Positions 10,225-19,030 of a stretch of DNA of 64,000 bases are shown in pieces (within the stretch, counting starts at the first letter, position 1; each line of letters begins with the position of its first letter). The stretch is from Lactobacillus isalae (GTDB lineage: Bacteria > Bacillota > Bacilli > Lactobacillales > Lactobacillaceae), in the NCBI RefSeq assembly GCF_947539375.1, contig NZ_OX443569.1:1-64000 (forward strand), in the 5' to 3' direction. The notes beneath the pieces are model-generated. The model was not told the origin of the DNA, did not search any database, and saw only the letters and a program-made list of their open reading frames with translations. The position numbers and the translations under genes are program-made.

Positions 10225-10274
10225 GAAAATCTTCCTTTTTTATTCTGATTATCAAATAGAAAAGGAGGATTTTC
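10225..10274 (+). promoter_or_regulatory. 20-bp mRNA hairpin burying the ribosome site of the SigH-like gene
   Basis: Bases 10225-10244 pair with 10255-10274 over 20 positions, 18 Watson-Crick and two G-T, around a ten-base loop. The right arm contains the whole AAAGGAGG ribosome site (10261-10268) and ends four bases before the ATG. If transcribed, the structure would block initiation until it is opened. No T tract follows. Confidence 0.75.
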
Positions 10275-10278
10275 CAAA

Positions 10279-10836
10279 ATGGAAAAAATGGATGAAGTTT
10301 ATTTGATTAGACGAGTGAAGGAGAAACAAGATATGAAGGCTCTTCATGAACTCGTCACTCGGTATCGACCACTGATTAATGGAGCAAAACTTAATTTTTA
10401 TATCCGCCATTTTGACGAGGATGATTGGGAACAAGAAGCAATAATTATGTGCTATCAAAGCTGTTGTACTTATGATGAAAATAGGGCTGATAATTTTGGA
10501 GCTTACTATCGAACTAGATTTTATAATCATTTGAGATCGCTTTTAAGATATGAGTTAGCTAAAAAGCGAACGGCATTTAGTAAGTCCATTTCTTATGACA
10601 ATGTAGTACAGAAAAACTTAATTAAAGAAGAAGTTGAAGAGATGCATATCACGCCTCGAAAAGAAATGTATAAAAAGTTTATTAAGAAACTTTCTGAAAA
10701 AGAATTAATAGCCTTGAAAATTTTCTTAGGAGAATTAACGCTTGAAGAGGCGAGTAAGCAGACGAAGTATAGTCGCTACCAATTATTGCAGGCTAAGGCG
10801 CGCTGCAAATCTAAATTGCGGAAAGAGTTGTTTTAA
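10279..10836 (+). CDS. ComX/SigH-like alternative sigma factor
   Basis: The 185-residue protein resembles the SigH/ComX group of sigma-70-like factors that switch on late competence genes in streptococci and, in lactobacilli, remnants of them. It has a region-2-like segment (HELVTRYRPLINGAKLNFY, then DDWEQEAIIMCYQSCCTYDE, near residues 24-75) and a C-terminal region-4-like helix-turn-helix (LTLEEASKQTKYSRYQLLQAKAR near 150-175). It is alone between the rlmB operon and a small unknown gene. Its ribosome site lies inside a strong hairpin, suggesting translational control. The family call is by pattern; target promoters are not known. Confidence 0.72.
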   Translation: MEKMDEVYLIRRVKEKQDMKALHELVTRYRPLINGAKLNFYIRHFDEDDWEQEAIIMCYQSCCTYDENRADNFGAYYRTRFYNHLRSLLRYELAKKRTAFSKSISYDNVVQKNLIKEEVEEMHITPRKEMYKKFIKKLSEKELIALKIFLGELTLEEASKQTKYSRYQLLQAKARCKSKLRKELF

Positions 10837-10903
10837 ATTCGCATAGAATTGATAAAAAGACTATAATAATAACTGTAGAATTTATTTAGGAGGTAATTTT
10901 AAG

Positions 10904-11122
10904 ATGGCAGATGAAGTTATTAAGACAGAATTGTTAGACCGTCACATGAAGGAAGTTTTTGATTGGAGCGATTCTGACATGCCTGTTAGAGACGCACTAT
11001 GGGACTACTTTATGGAAAAGAATGGTAGAGATACCATGAAGACGGAAAGTGACATGCTTCCGTTCTTGAAAGACTCTGACGATAAGATCGAAGCCTTCGT
11101 CAACGAAAATCTTAAGAAGTAA
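10904..11122 (+). CDS. Small acidic protein of unknown function
   Basis: This 72-residue soluble protein is not recognised. It is strongly acidic in its second half ([16 protein letters not shown]) and has no membrane segment or cysteine. The AGGAGG ribosome site nine to ten bases before ATG is excellent, and codon use matches neighbouring housekeeping genes, so it is a real gene. It stands alone after the sigma factor and is followed by a terminator-bearing gap. Confidence 0.75.
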   Translation: MADEVIKTELLDRHMKEVFDWSDSDMPVRDALWDYFMEKNGRDTMKTESDMLPFLKDSDDKIEAFVNENLKK

Positions 11123-11180
11123 CATCACCTAAAACCAAAAATTCTACGCACAGTGGTCACGCATTGTTTGACCACCAAAG

Positions 11181-11209
11181 GAACAATCTCTAGGGATTGT
11201 TCTTTTTTT
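11181..11209 (+). terminator. Terminator after the small acidic protein
   Basis: GAACAATC and GATTGTTC form a perfect stem with a six-base loop, followed by seven T. Confidence 0.88.
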
Positions 11210-11245
11210 GTGAGAAAATATATTTTAAGAGAAAGGGGCGGCAAA

Positions 11246-12754
11246 ATGAACTATATTATTGGGATGGATATTGGAACCACAGCAAGCAAGGGTGTCTTGT
11301 ATCAAGAAGATGGAAAAAAGGTTGAAGAACTATCTATACCTTATCCCTTGATTCAGGAAAAAGTAGACCAGGCAGAAGAAGATCCACAAGTAATCTTTGA
11401 TGCTGTTCAAAAGATTATCTTTGACTTGAGTAAAAATGTTTCTGGTAAAATTAGTGCAATTTCATGGTCGAGTCAGATGCATAGTTTAATTGGTCTTAGT
11501 AAAGATAATCAACTATTAACTAACAGCATTACTTGGGCAGACAATCGTAGTAGAGACCTTGTGAATAAAGCAAAGAAAAGTGGATTAGCTAATAATATTT
11601 ATCAACAGACAGGGATGCCGCCCCATCCAATGGCTCCTGTGTATAAATTGCTGTGGATTCAAGAAGAAATGCCAGAACTTTTTGCACAGGTGAAAAAGTG
11701 GATTGGAATCAAAGAATATATTATTTGGCGTTTAACTGGCAAGATAGTCACCGATACAACTATGGCGGCTGGAACTGGCTTGCTTAATCTTTACACTTTA
11801 ACTTGGGATAGGAAATTACTTGATAAAATTGAACTAGATCCGAAAAAATTGCCAAGCATAGCTAAACCAGAAGATGTGGTTGGAAAAATAGAAGCAGAAT
11901 ATGTGCAAAAATTGGGTTTAAATCCTGAAACAAAAATTATTTTAGGAGCTAGTGATGGATATTTATCAACAATTGGTGTTGGTGTGTTAGATAAAAAATA
12001 CTTTGCCCTAAATGTTGGTACATCAGGAGCTATAAGAGCCATTGCACCTAAAGCAATAGTTGACTCAAAAAATCGCTTCTTTTGTTATCCAGTCGATAAA
12101 AGCCATTATCTTCTTGGTGGTCCGGTAAACAATGGTGGAATCGTCTTTGAGTGGGCTAGAAAAACAATTTTTGGGCCAGATCAAACTGCAGAAGATTTTA
12201 TTAATGTTGCTGAAACTGTTCCTGCAGGCAGTAATGGTTTAATTTTTCATCCCTACTTAGGGGGAGAGCGGGCGCCAATTTGGAATGCTCAAGCTCGTGG
12301 ATCTTTTATTGGATTAAGTCGAAACCATACTAAACCACAAATGGCGCGGAGTGTTTTAGAAGGTATTGTCTTTAATCTATTAGGTGCAGCCAGAGGCTTA
12401 CGCGAAAAAATAGGGGAACCAGAAGCCTTAAGAGTCACTGGCGGCTTTGTAAGAAGTGATTTTGTAAGGCAGTTAATTGCTGATATTTTTAATTTACCAG
12501 TAGTGGTAATTAAAAATGATCAAAGTGGAACTTTAGCAGCCATGTTTTTGGCACAATTAGGCTTGAAGAAAGAGAATAGCTTAGACAAAATAGTGAAAGA
12601 AATAGATGACAGTAAAGTCTACTTTCCAAATCCAAAAAATGTGCGGGTCTACCAGGATATAATTCCAATCTATCGAGAAGTAGAACACGATTTAGATCAA
12701 AGCTATGACAAAATAGCTCAGTTTCAGAAAAAATATCCTAAATTATTTGAATAA
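11246..12754 (+). CDS. gntK: FGGY-family carbohydrate kinase, probably gluconokinase
   Basis: The enzyme should phosphorylate gluconate (or a related sugar acid or ketose) using ATP. The start at 11246 follows GAAAGGGGCGG and gives MNYIIGMDIGTTASKG, the phosphate-1 motif; an in-frame extension to 11153 crosses the upstream terminator and is rejected. The 502 residues include the FGGY C-terminal core with SGTLAAMFLAQLGL near 457. Gluconokinase is favoured over xylulokinase by overall pattern, but substrate cannot be set from sequence alone. No gluconate permease is adjacent. Confidence 0.8.
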   Translation: MNYIIGMDIGTTASKGVLYQEDGKKVEELSIPYPLIQEKVDQAEEDPQVIFDAVQKIIFDLSKNVSGKISAISWSSQMHSLIGLSKDNQLLTNSITWADNRSRDLVNKAKKSGLANNIYQQTGMPPHPMAPVYKLLWIQEEMPELFAQVKKWIGIKEYIIWRLTGKIVTDTTMAAGTGLLNLYTLTWDRKLLDKIELDPKKLPSIAKPEDVVGKIEAEYVQKLGLNPETKIILGASDGYLSTIGVGVLDKKYFALNVGTSGAIRAIAPKAIVDSKNRFFCYPVDKSHYLLGGPVNNGGIVFEWARKTIFGPDQTAEDFINVAETVPAGSNGLIFHPYLGGERAPIWNAQARGSFIGLSRNHTKPQMARSVLEGIVFNLLGAARGLREKIGEPEALRVTGGFVRSDFVRQLIADIFNLPVVVIKNDQSGTLAAMFLAQLGLKKENSLDKIVKEIDDSKVYFPNPKNVRVYQDIIPIYREVEHDLDQSYDKIAQFQKKYPKLFE

Positions 12755-12756
12755 TC

Positions 12757-12802
12757 AAAAAGGGTAAATTGTATCACATTAGTACAATTTACCCTTTTTT
12801 TC
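12757..12802. terminator. Bidirectional terminator between the converging kinase and DXS-like genes
   Basis: GGGTAAATTGTA/TACAATTTACCC stem with A and T tracts on opposite flanks, so it can serve both converging genes. Confidence 0.9.
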
Positions 12803-12823
12803 TAATATAAATATGAATTTAAC

Positions 12824-14584
12824 TTATTTTAGGATTTTTAAAATGTCACTAACAAGTTGGTCTGGCATTAAATGATCGCGTTTATAGATAGATTCTTTTG
12901 GTTCATTATCAGTGTATTCTTTCTTTGCGCCATAGTTTTTGACCATCATCTTAGTTGGACCATAATAGCTTGCAACTTTTTGACCGAAACCACCATCAAT
13001 ACTGTTGTCTTCAAGAGTAACCACTAATTCGTGATCTTTTTGTAGATCATCTAAAGTATCTGTATCAAGGTGAGCAGCAGATTTTGGATTAATTAAAGTA
13101 GCGTTGATATTGTCTTTCTTTAGTAAATCAACTACTTTTTCACCTAATTGATAAAAGTCGCCTAAACCAATAATTGCTACTTTGGAACCAGGTTTGACAT
13201 CGTACTTGATAGTTGAATAGTCTTCGCTAATTGACTGACCTTCAGGGATTGGGTTAACTGGAGACTTAATTGCCACGGGATGCTTTCTTTGCTTAACTGC
13301 CCATTCAAGCATCGACTTTAATTCATTTAAAGTAGTAGGTGCTAAGTATTCCCAGTTTGGCCAATTTGCAACCATGTTATTATCAAAAATACCTAAGTGG
13401 GTTTTAGAAGCCGCAGTAATTCCGCCACCAGCTACAACCATCACAACTGGTAAATCATTAGCTGCAACATCGTGAGATAATTGGTCATAAGCACGTTGTA
13501 AGAAAGTAGAATTTTCAAATAAAACAGGAGTAATACCCTCTTTAACAGCACCGGCAGCAAAGGCAACAGATTCTTGTTCGGCAATTCCTACATCCTTGTA
13601 GTTCTTAGGATAATTATCTTTAATTTCACCTAAGCCAAAGACGCCTGGAATAGCAGCATTGATTGCAAGAATATTTTCTTGATTTTCAATGTGTTTCTTT
13701 AAAAAGTCTAGAATTACAGTACTTGCATTTGGCGTCTTGGCTGCAGGAACTGTAGGTTTATCAGTTTTAAGATCAAAAGGCAATACCCAGTGGTGACTCG
13801 CTTCGTTTTCAACCGCTGGTTCATAACCTTTACCCTTGAGAGTATTGATATGTAAAACGATTGGATGATCAATATCTTTAACTGCTTTGAAGGCATCGAT
13901 CATAGATTTAATATCGTTTCCTTGACCAACGTATTTATAGTCAAGCCCCATAGCTGTGAATGGGTTGTCTTCAGTTTGACCGTTTGACTCGCGCAGTTTC
14001 TTTAAGGCAGTAACTACACCACCAACATTATCGTCGATTGACATTTGGTTATCGTTAACGACAATGATTAAGTTGTGCTTTTCATCAGCTGCATTATTGA
14101 AACCTTCAAAAGCTAAACCGCCAGTTAATGAACCATCTCCAATTAAGGCAGTGATATTTTCGTGCTTGCCCATCATGTCCCGTGCTCTAGCCATTCCCGT
14201 AGCTAAGGCAACAGAAGTAGATGTATGACCTACTGCATAGTAGTCATATGGACTTTCATCAGGATTTGAGTAAGGAGTTACATCTTCATACTTATCTGGA
14301 TCAAGCCACGCATAAGCACGGCCAGTTAGCATCTTGTGTGGATAAGTTTGGTGAGAAACGTCCCAGATGATCTTATCCCTTGGTGCATCAAAAACATAAT
14401 GATAAGCAATTGTAGCTTCTACAATTCCAAGGTCTGGGCCTAGGTGTCCACCTTCTGCGGAGTCTTTTTCTAGAATTAAAGTTCTAATTTCACTAGCTAA
14501 TTGTTCTAGCTCTTTCAAGTTTAATTTTTTTAAATCTTTTGGACTTTCAATTTTGTTCAATAAAAATTCTGGATGTTTATTCAT
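12824..14584 (-). CDS. DXS-like thiamine-diphosphate enzyme (transketolase superfamily)
   Basis: The 586-residue protein follows the plan of 1-deoxy-D-xylulose-5-phosphate synthase: DVSHQTYPHK near 77, GDGSLTGGLAFEGFNN near 148 (Mg/ThDP loop), NDNQMSIDDNVGG near 180, and a C-terminal transketolase-like half with the cofactor-activating Glu in VGIAEQESVAFAAG. The DRAG..G.DG segment that forms the substrate pocket in true DXS is replaced by AGGGITAASKTHLGIFD, which lacks the conserved Arg. Lactobacilli normally make isoprenoids through mevalonate, so a different product is likely. The start at 14584 is set by GGGGTG six bases upstream; the GTG at 14593 lies inside that ribosome site. A terminator separates it from the MFS gene upstream. 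Confidence 0.8.
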   Translation of the reverse strand: MNKHPEFLLNKIESPKDLKKLNLKELEQLASEIRTLILEKDSAEGGHLGPDLGIVEATIAYHYVFDAPRDKIIWDVSHQTYPHKMLTGRAYAWLDPDKYEDVTPYSNPDESPYDYYAVGHTSTSVALATGMARARDMMGKHENITALIGDGSLTGGLAFEGFNNAADEKHNLIIVVNDNQMSIDDNVGGVVTALKKLRESNGQTEDNPFTAMGLDYKYVGQGNDIKSMIDAFKAVKDIDHPIVLHINTLKGKGYEPAVENEASHHWVLPFDLKTDKPTVPAAKTPNASTVILDFLKKHIENQENILAINAAIPGVFGLGEIKDNYPKNYKDVGIAEQESVAFAAGAVKEGITPVLFENSTFLQRAYDQLSHDVAANDLPVVMVVAGGGITAASKTHLGIFDNNMVANWPNWEYLAPTTLNELKSMLEWAVKQRKHPVAIKSPVNPIPEGQSISEDYSTIKYDVKPGSKVAIIGLGDFYQLGEKVVDLLKKDNINATLINPKSAAHLDTDTLDDLQKDHELVVTLEDNSIDGGFGQKVASYYGPTKMMVKNYGAKKEYTDNEPKESIYKRDHLMPDQLVSDILKILK

Positions 14585-14604
14585 ATTTTTCACCCCAATA
14601 TTAA

Positions 14605-14650
14605 TAAAAAAGCTTACTCATTTATTGTAAGTCAATGAGTAAGCTTTTAC
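14605..14650 (-). terminator. Terminator of the MFS transporter gene
   Basis: AAAGCTTACTCATT pairs with AATGAGTAAGCTTT around an 11-base loop; on the minus strand a T-rich tail follows. It separates the MFS gene from the DXS-like gene. Confidence 0.85.
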
Positions 14651-14681
14651 TAATATAAAGTTAGCATAGTAATCTATATGT

Positions 14682-15929
14682 TTAGTCTATACTTTCTTCT
14701 AATTCTTGAGAAACAGTCTGTCTTTTTAGGGTAAAGAATAGTGCAATAAAACTAAGAGCAAAAGCCGCTGAGTTAATTGCCCAACCGAAGTTATATGAGC
14801 CGGTTGTATCAAATAGCAGACCGTTTAAGTAAACAGAAGCAGACATTGCGAAAGCTCCAGTCATATTAATTACAGAAAGAATAGTACTATAATCTTTAGC
14901 CCCAAATTCTTCACGAATAAGGTAAGGAAGAGCAACTAAGCAAACACCTTGTCCCAATCCTAAGATAAATGCAGATGCAATTAGAGGCAAACTAGTCTTG
15001 AAGAAGATCTCGCCACTCCAGCCTAATAAACCAAATAAAGAGTATATTAATAGAGTTAGACGAGTGTTAAAGCGATCAAGCATAAAACCAATAGAAATTT
15101 TACCAGCGGCAGCTCCCAGCATTACTCCGGATACTACTGATGCACCAATTGTTAAAGGTAGTCCTTGACTAGTAATATGACCTGAAATATGTTGGACAGA
15201 ACCAGAAACAAATTGTAAAGCTAGCATGGCAAAGGCTAAAGCATAAAAGACTGGGGTCTTTAAAGCTGCTTTTAGGCTGATTCCAGTAGTTTCAAGAACC
15301 TTTTCTGGAATATTTCTAACTCTGCCATAAGCAGGATGTTTTTCATTTGGCTTTTCACGTAAAAAGAATGCCGCAGGAACTAAAATTCCAAGAATTAATA
15401 GACCCTCGCAAATAAAGCCACCTCTCCAGCCAAAATTGGTAATAATATTACCGATAATTGGGTTAAAGATAGTACCACCAAACGCGGAAACACCTAAAGC
15501 AATACCCATAACTGTTCCTAATTTTTCATTAAACCAATTACCTAATAGGACAGGGATTGATAAGGTAATAGCAATGGGCTGGCAAATTCCAATAATGACC
15601 CAGGCAATGTAAAAATGAGTTAAGCTTTGTGCTGCTGATAAACTCAACATAGCAATACCAATTGTGGCAAAGCAGAATGTTAAAAGCCAGCGTAAGTTGA
15701 GCTTGGTCATAATTTTACCAGCAAATAAAAGCGTAATAGCTGCTGCCGCATTTTGGAGGGTAGTCATTAAAGCAACGCTTGCTCGACCCACATGGAAACT
15801 TTTACTAATTGGTTCAAAGAAGAGACCGATTGTATTAACAATTAGTCCAAAACCAACTAAAGAGATCAAACATGAGGCAACAAAAACCCACCATGCAAAA
15901 AAATGCGAATTTTCTTTTTTCTTATTCAC
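14682..15929 (-). CDS. MFS transporter, OFA (oxalate/formate antiporter-like) family
   Basis: This 415-residue integral membrane protein has about 12 hydrophobic segments and a central hydrophilic loop near residues 195-220. The N-terminal WWVFVASCLISLVGFGLIVNTIGLF pattern region (about residues 14-38) and the early FEPISKSF..GRASV segment fit the OFA/monocarboxylate-type MFS carriers. The substrate is probably a small carboxylate; it cannot be named. A class III CoA-transferase, the enzyme partner of OFA carriers in oxalate users, is far away at 49.6 kb. No oxalyl-CoA decarboxylase is in the window. Confidence 0.8.
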   Translation of the reverse strand: MNKKKENSHFFAWWVFVASCLISLVGFGLIVNTIGLFFEPISKSFHVGRASVALMTTLQNAAAAITLLFAGKIMTKLNLRWLLTFCFATIGIAMLSLSAAQSLTHFYIAWVIIGICQPIAITLSIPVLLGNWFNEKLGTVMGIALGVSAFGGTIFNPIIGNIITNFGWRGGFICEGLLILGILVPAAFFLREKPNEKHPAYGRVRNIPEKVLETTGISLKAALKTPVFYALAFAMLALQFVSGSVQHISGHITSQGLPLTIGASVVSGVMLGAAAGKISIGFMLDRFNTRLTLLIYSLFGLLGWSGEIFFKTSLPLIASAFILGLGQGVCLVALPYLIREEFGAKDYSTILSVINMTGAFAMSASVYLNGLLFDTTGSYNFGWAINSAAFALSFIALFFTLKRQTVSQELEESID

Positions 15930-15995
15930 TTCTTTTCCTACTTTCTAGAATTGTAATCCAAGAAAAAATTATATCGGATTAGGTAATGAGAAGAA

Positions 15996-16021
15996 AAGAA
16001 AAAAGAATGCCTTAACATTCT
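15996..16021 (-). terminator. Short terminator after the polyprenyl synthase gene
   Basis: AGAATG/CATTCT with a six-base loop, followed on the minus strand by a T-rich tract. Confidence 0.6.
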
Positions 16022-16026
16022 CTTAA

Positions 16027-17079
16027 TTAATAACTACGTTTTAGTAAAATATTTGTTAACTCTTCAATTTGATTACGAGTTTCATTGTTAGGCCAGTGCT
16101 TTTGTAAATTACGTAGGGCCTTATCAGTATATTTATCAGCTAATTTTTGTGCTCTTTTTACGCCGCCCAAGTCATTAACCATTTTTTCAATTTCTTGCAG
16201 TTCATCTTGCGTTAAGTTTTGCCCTAATTTAACTAACTCATGTAAGCGTCCAGTCTGATCGTTTTGCAAGGCGAAAATTAGGGGACCAGAATAAATACCA
16301 TCTTTAACGTCAAGTAAAACTGGCTTTTTAAAGGTAGAGCTTGTAGTTGTATAGTCCAAAATATCGTCTCTTAGTTGAAAGGCTTGTCCAAGATATTCGC
16401 CAAACTTCTTAGCTTTTAATGCCTTAGTTACCTTAAGTCCACTTTCATAAGCTCCAATAAAACAAGATAAGCCAAATAAAACGCCAGTCTTGCCCTTAAT
16501 TTGATCTAAATATTCTTTTTCAGAGATGTCGATATTATAGGCATTATTATATTGCTCAGTTTCGCCAACTAAAATATTTTGCATTGTTTTTCCGTCAGCG
16601 ATTACGCTGTGCAGGCTTTGAGCATTTTCGCTTAACAGCGTTAGCGAAAGGGCAAATAAATAATCACCGGCATAAACGGCGATGTGTTTGCCGTACTTAG
16701 TTTGAATAGATGGACGACCATGCCGCATGCTAGATTCATCAATAATATCATCATGAATCAAAGTTGCATTATGAAGAGTTTCAATAGAAGTTGCTATTTT
16801 TTGAAGTTCATCATGTTTTTGATCAGCGTCAGGACCAAATGCACCAAAAAGCATTACACAAGCAGGACGAAGCATTTTTCCAGGAACAGCAAAAGTATCT
16901 TCTAGTGCTTGTCCTAATAGTCCTGGCACCTTATTAACGTGGTTTAAGATAATCTGATTAATCTCAATCATATCTTTTTGAACTTGAGGAAAGCGGTCCC
17001 AAAAACTGAATTTGCTCTTGATATCGTTTCTTTTTTCGGGAAGTGAATTTTGTGATGGATAAGCTGAATTTTCTAACAT
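16027..17079 (-). CDS. Polyprenyl diphosphate synthase (long-chain trans-prenyltransferase)
   Basis: It condenses isopentenyl diphosphate onto an allylic primer to build a long prenyl chain, as in HepT/IspB-type enzymes. Both aspartate-rich motifs are present: LIHDDIIDES near residue 112 and QLRDDILDY near 236, together with GKMLRPA near 67 and the Lys/Thr GKTG segment near 189. The first 35 residues are an unusual hydrophilic extension. Quinones are the usual product use; in lactobacilli without a full menaquinone pathway the exact role is uncertain. The gene is divergent from rpmG across a 421-bp gap. Confidence 0.85.
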   Translation of the reverse strand: MLENSAYPSQNSLPEKRNDIKSKFSFWDRFPQVQKDMIEINQIILNHVNKVPGLLGQALEDTFAVPGKMLRPACVMLFGAFGPDADQKHDELQKIATSIETLHNATLIHDDIIDESSMRHGRPSIQTKYGKHIAVYAGDYLFALSLTLLSENAQSLHSVIADGKTMQNILVGETEQYNNAYNIDISEKEYLDQIKGKTGVLFGLSCFIGAYESGLKVTKALKAKKFGEYLGQAFQLRDDILDYTTTSSTFKKPVLLDVKDGIYSGPLIFALQNDQTGRLHELVKLGQNLTQDELQEIEKMVNDLGGVKRAQKLADKYTDKALRNLQKHWPNNETRNQIEELTNILLKRSY

Positions 17080-17448
17080 AATAAAGTATTTAATTAAAAG
17101 GTAAAATGGAAAACCTTCGATAAATTAAAATCCTCCCAATCAGTTGAATATAAGGATAAGAGCAGTTAAAATTAAACGAAAATAAAGTAATAGAAGCAAA
17201 ATGTTATTTTTTTGCTGTTTTTGCAAATTTTAAAATCCAGAGGGTAGAAAATAAATAATTGTAAAAATTGCTTTATTATCAAGAGTTTATCTTCTTAACT
17301 GTGATTCAAAATTTGCGAATATCTTTATTTTTAATTAAAAAAGATCTTACAATATCTAATTTTACACTATCTGGAACTATTATTTAAAAGTAGATATTGA
17401 TTTTTTTAATAGCTATGATTAGATTATGCTTTACTTTTTAGATAGTAA
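17080..17448. other. AT-rich gap with no recognised gene
   Basis: The gap between the divergent prenyl synthase and rpmG genes holds no convincing ORF with a ribosome site. The only structure noticed is GCAAATTTT and AAAATTTGC, about 80 bp apart, which is too weak and too AT-rich to interpret. Confidence 0.5.
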
Positions 17449-17477
17449 TTGCTAAAATAGCTTTTTTTTGCTAAGAT
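17449..17477 (+). promoter_or_regulatory. Promoter of rpmG-secE
   Basis: TTGCTA, 17-bp spacer, TAAGAT, placed 24 bp upstream of the rpmG start. Confidence 0.6.
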
Positions 17478-17500
17478 AAATGCAGTTTAGGAGTGGTTTT

Positions 17501-17650
17501 ATGGCAGTAAAGAAAGCAGCTCTTGCATGTACTGTATGTGGCTCTCGCAACTATTCAATTGCAGCAAGCAAGAATAGAACGCAAAGACTTGAACTTAAGA
17601 AGTTTTGTAAGCATTGCGGGAAGCAGACTTTGCATAAGGAAACGAGGTAG
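17501..17650 (+). CDS. rpmG: 50S ribosomal protein L33
   Basis: A 49-residue protein, too short for routine ORF tables. It has both CxxC pairs of the zinc-binding L33 form ([13 protein letters not shown] and [15 protein letters not shown]), so it should need zinc. The ribosome site TAGGAG lies 8-9 bases before ATG. It is followed after 7 bp by secE, the normal Firmicute order. Confidence 0.93.
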   Translation: MAVKKAALACTVCGSRNYSIAASKNRTQRLELKKFCKHCGKQTLHKETR

Positions 17651-17657
17651 GTAAGCG

Positions 17658-17828
17658 ATGTTTAAGTTTTTTAAGAGTGTTAATCAGACTATGGCAAAGG
17701 TATCATGGCCTACATGGAAACAAAATAGACGTGATACTGGTGTCGTAGTAATTAGCTCAATTTTATTTGGTGCTTACCTTGGATTGCTAGATTTATTATT
17801 TAGCTACTTAACGCAATTGTTCTTATAG
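17658..17828 (+). CDS. secE: Preprotein translocase subunit SecE
   Basis: A 56-residue single-span membrane subunit of the SecYEG channel. The conserved VSWPTWKQNRRDT segment near residues 15-27 precedes one hydrophobic helix (VVVISSILFGAYLGLLDLLF). The length is typical of the short Gram-positive form. It lies between rpmG and nusG as expected. Confidence 0.93.
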   Translation: MFKFFKSVNQTMAKVSWPTWKQNRRDTGVVVISSILFGAYLGLLDLLFSYLTQLFL

Positions 17829-17840
17829 TGACAGTATATG

Positions 17841-17849
17841 TGTTATAAT
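17841..17849 (+). promoter_or_regulatory. Extended -10 promoter ahead of nusG
   Basis: TGTTATAAT is a TGn extended -10 element with no good -35. It lies just before a hairpin, so nusG transcripts from it would pass through the attenuator-like structure. Confidence 0.5.
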
Positions 17850-17860
17850 TGAATTAGCTA

Positions 17861-17887
17861 AAAAGCCTCCCTTGGAGGTTTTTTTAT
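17861..17887 (+). terminator. Terminator or attenuator between secE and nusG
   Basis: GCCTCC/GGAGG stem with a three-base loop and a run of seven T. Since it lies between the extended -10 site and nusG it may act as an attenuator, as well as ending rpmG-secE transcripts. Confidence 0.7.
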
Positions 17888-17922
17888 TTGCATAAGGTAT
17901 TATTTTAAGGAGTTTAAAGACA

Positions 17923-18474
17923 ATGGTTGAAACCAGCGAAAAGAAATGGTACGTTTTACACACTTATTCTGGCTACGAAGAAAAGGTTAAGAAAGATTTA
18001 CTTTCTAGAGCCCAATCAATGGGGATGCAAAACTATATCTTTCGAGTAATTGTTCCTGAAGAACAAAAAACTGAAACTGTTCGTGGTAAGAAACAAGAAG
18101 TCGATGAAAAGGTATTTCCAGGATACGTTTTAGTAGAAATGGTAATGACTGACGAAAGTTGGTACGTTGTTAGAAATACGCCAAATGTTACTGGATTTGT
18201 TGGCAGTCACGGTGGTGGATCAAAGCCATCTCCTTTATATGATGAAGAAATTGAAAGAATTCTTCAATCTCAAGGCCAACCAGCAAAAGAACCACAAGTT
18301 GACTATGAAGTTGGCGAGACAGTAACTATTATCGATGGTGCATTTAGTGGCATGAGCGGTAAAATTACTGAAATTAACCCAGAAAAAGATAAACTTTATG
18401 TTTCAATTGATATGTTTGGCAGAGAAACAAATGCTGAACTTGACTATAACCAAGTAAAAGAATTTGATGAATAA
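17923..18474 (+). CDS. nusG: Transcription termination/antitermination factor NusG
   Basis: NusG binds RNA polymerase and links it to Rho or the ribosome. The NGN domain (WYVLHTYSGYEEKVK near residue 8, FPGYVLVEM near 65, VRNTPNVTGFVG near 85) and C-terminal KOW domain (VGETVTIIDGAFSGMSGKI near 128) are intact. 183 residues is standard. A good AAGGAG site precedes ATG. Confidence 0.95.
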   Translation: MVETSEKKWYVLHTYSGYEEKVKKDLLSRAQSMGMQNYIFRVIVPEEQKTETVRGKKQEVDEKVFPGYVLVEMVMTDESWYVVRNTPNVTGFVGSHGGGSKPSPLYDEEIERILQSQGQPAKEPQVDYEVGETVTIIDGAFSGMSGKITEINPEKDKLYVSIDMFGRETNAELDYNQVKEFDE

Positions 18475-18604
18475 TAAAGTCTAATTAACTATTGTCAATT
18501 TAACTAATTGCTGGTAGTATATTAGAGTATCTTTATTATTGTGGGAGGAGAAGAAGGAAAATTCTCCACTATAACCGCATCACGGAATCAAGGAGGTATT
18601 GACC

Positions 18605-19030
18605 GTGGCAAAGAAAGTTATTAACGTAGTTAAACTGCAAATTCCTGCTGGTGCAGCAACTCCTGCACCTCCAGTTGGTCCTGCATTGGGTCAAGCTGGA
18701 ATCAACATCGTTGGTTTCACTAAGGACTTCAACGCACGTACTGCTGATCAAAAGGGTATGATTATCCCTGTAGTTATTACAGTATATGAAGATCGTTCAT
18801 TCGAATTCATTACTAAGACTCCACCTGCAGCTGTTCTTTTGAAGAAGGCTGCTAAAGTTGACAAGGGTTCTGGTGAACCTAACACTAAGAAGGTTGCTAA
18901 GGTAACTAAGGACCAAGTTAAGGAAATTGCCGAAACCAAGATGAAAGATCTAAACGCTGCAGATATTGAAGCTGCTATGCGCATGATTGAAGGTACTGCT
19001 AGAAGCATGGGCTTCACTGTAGAAGACTAG
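18605..19030 (+). CDS. rplK: 50S ribosomal protein L11
   Basis: L11 forms the GTPase-associated centre with 23S rRNA. The start is GTG at 18605, eight bases after AAGGAGG, giving [16 protein letters not shown] and 141 residues, the exact family form. The conserved proline-rich [16 protein letters not shown] segment follows. The leader (18541-18600) and the gap before rplA share GTGGGAG-type segments that may be L1 autoregulation sites. Confidence 0.95.
   Translation: MAKKVINVVKLQIPAGAATPAPPVGPALGQAGINIVGFTKDFNARTADQKGMIIPVVITVYEDRSFEFITKTPPAAVLLKKAAKVDKGSGEPNTKKVAKVTKDQVKEIAETKMKDLNAADIEAAMRMIEGTARSMGFTVED

Noticed and set aside
17080-17500. Possible RNA gene in the gap before rpmG
   Set aside because: No tRNA-like fold, no GC-rich stem and no terminator apart from the rpmG promoter signals.
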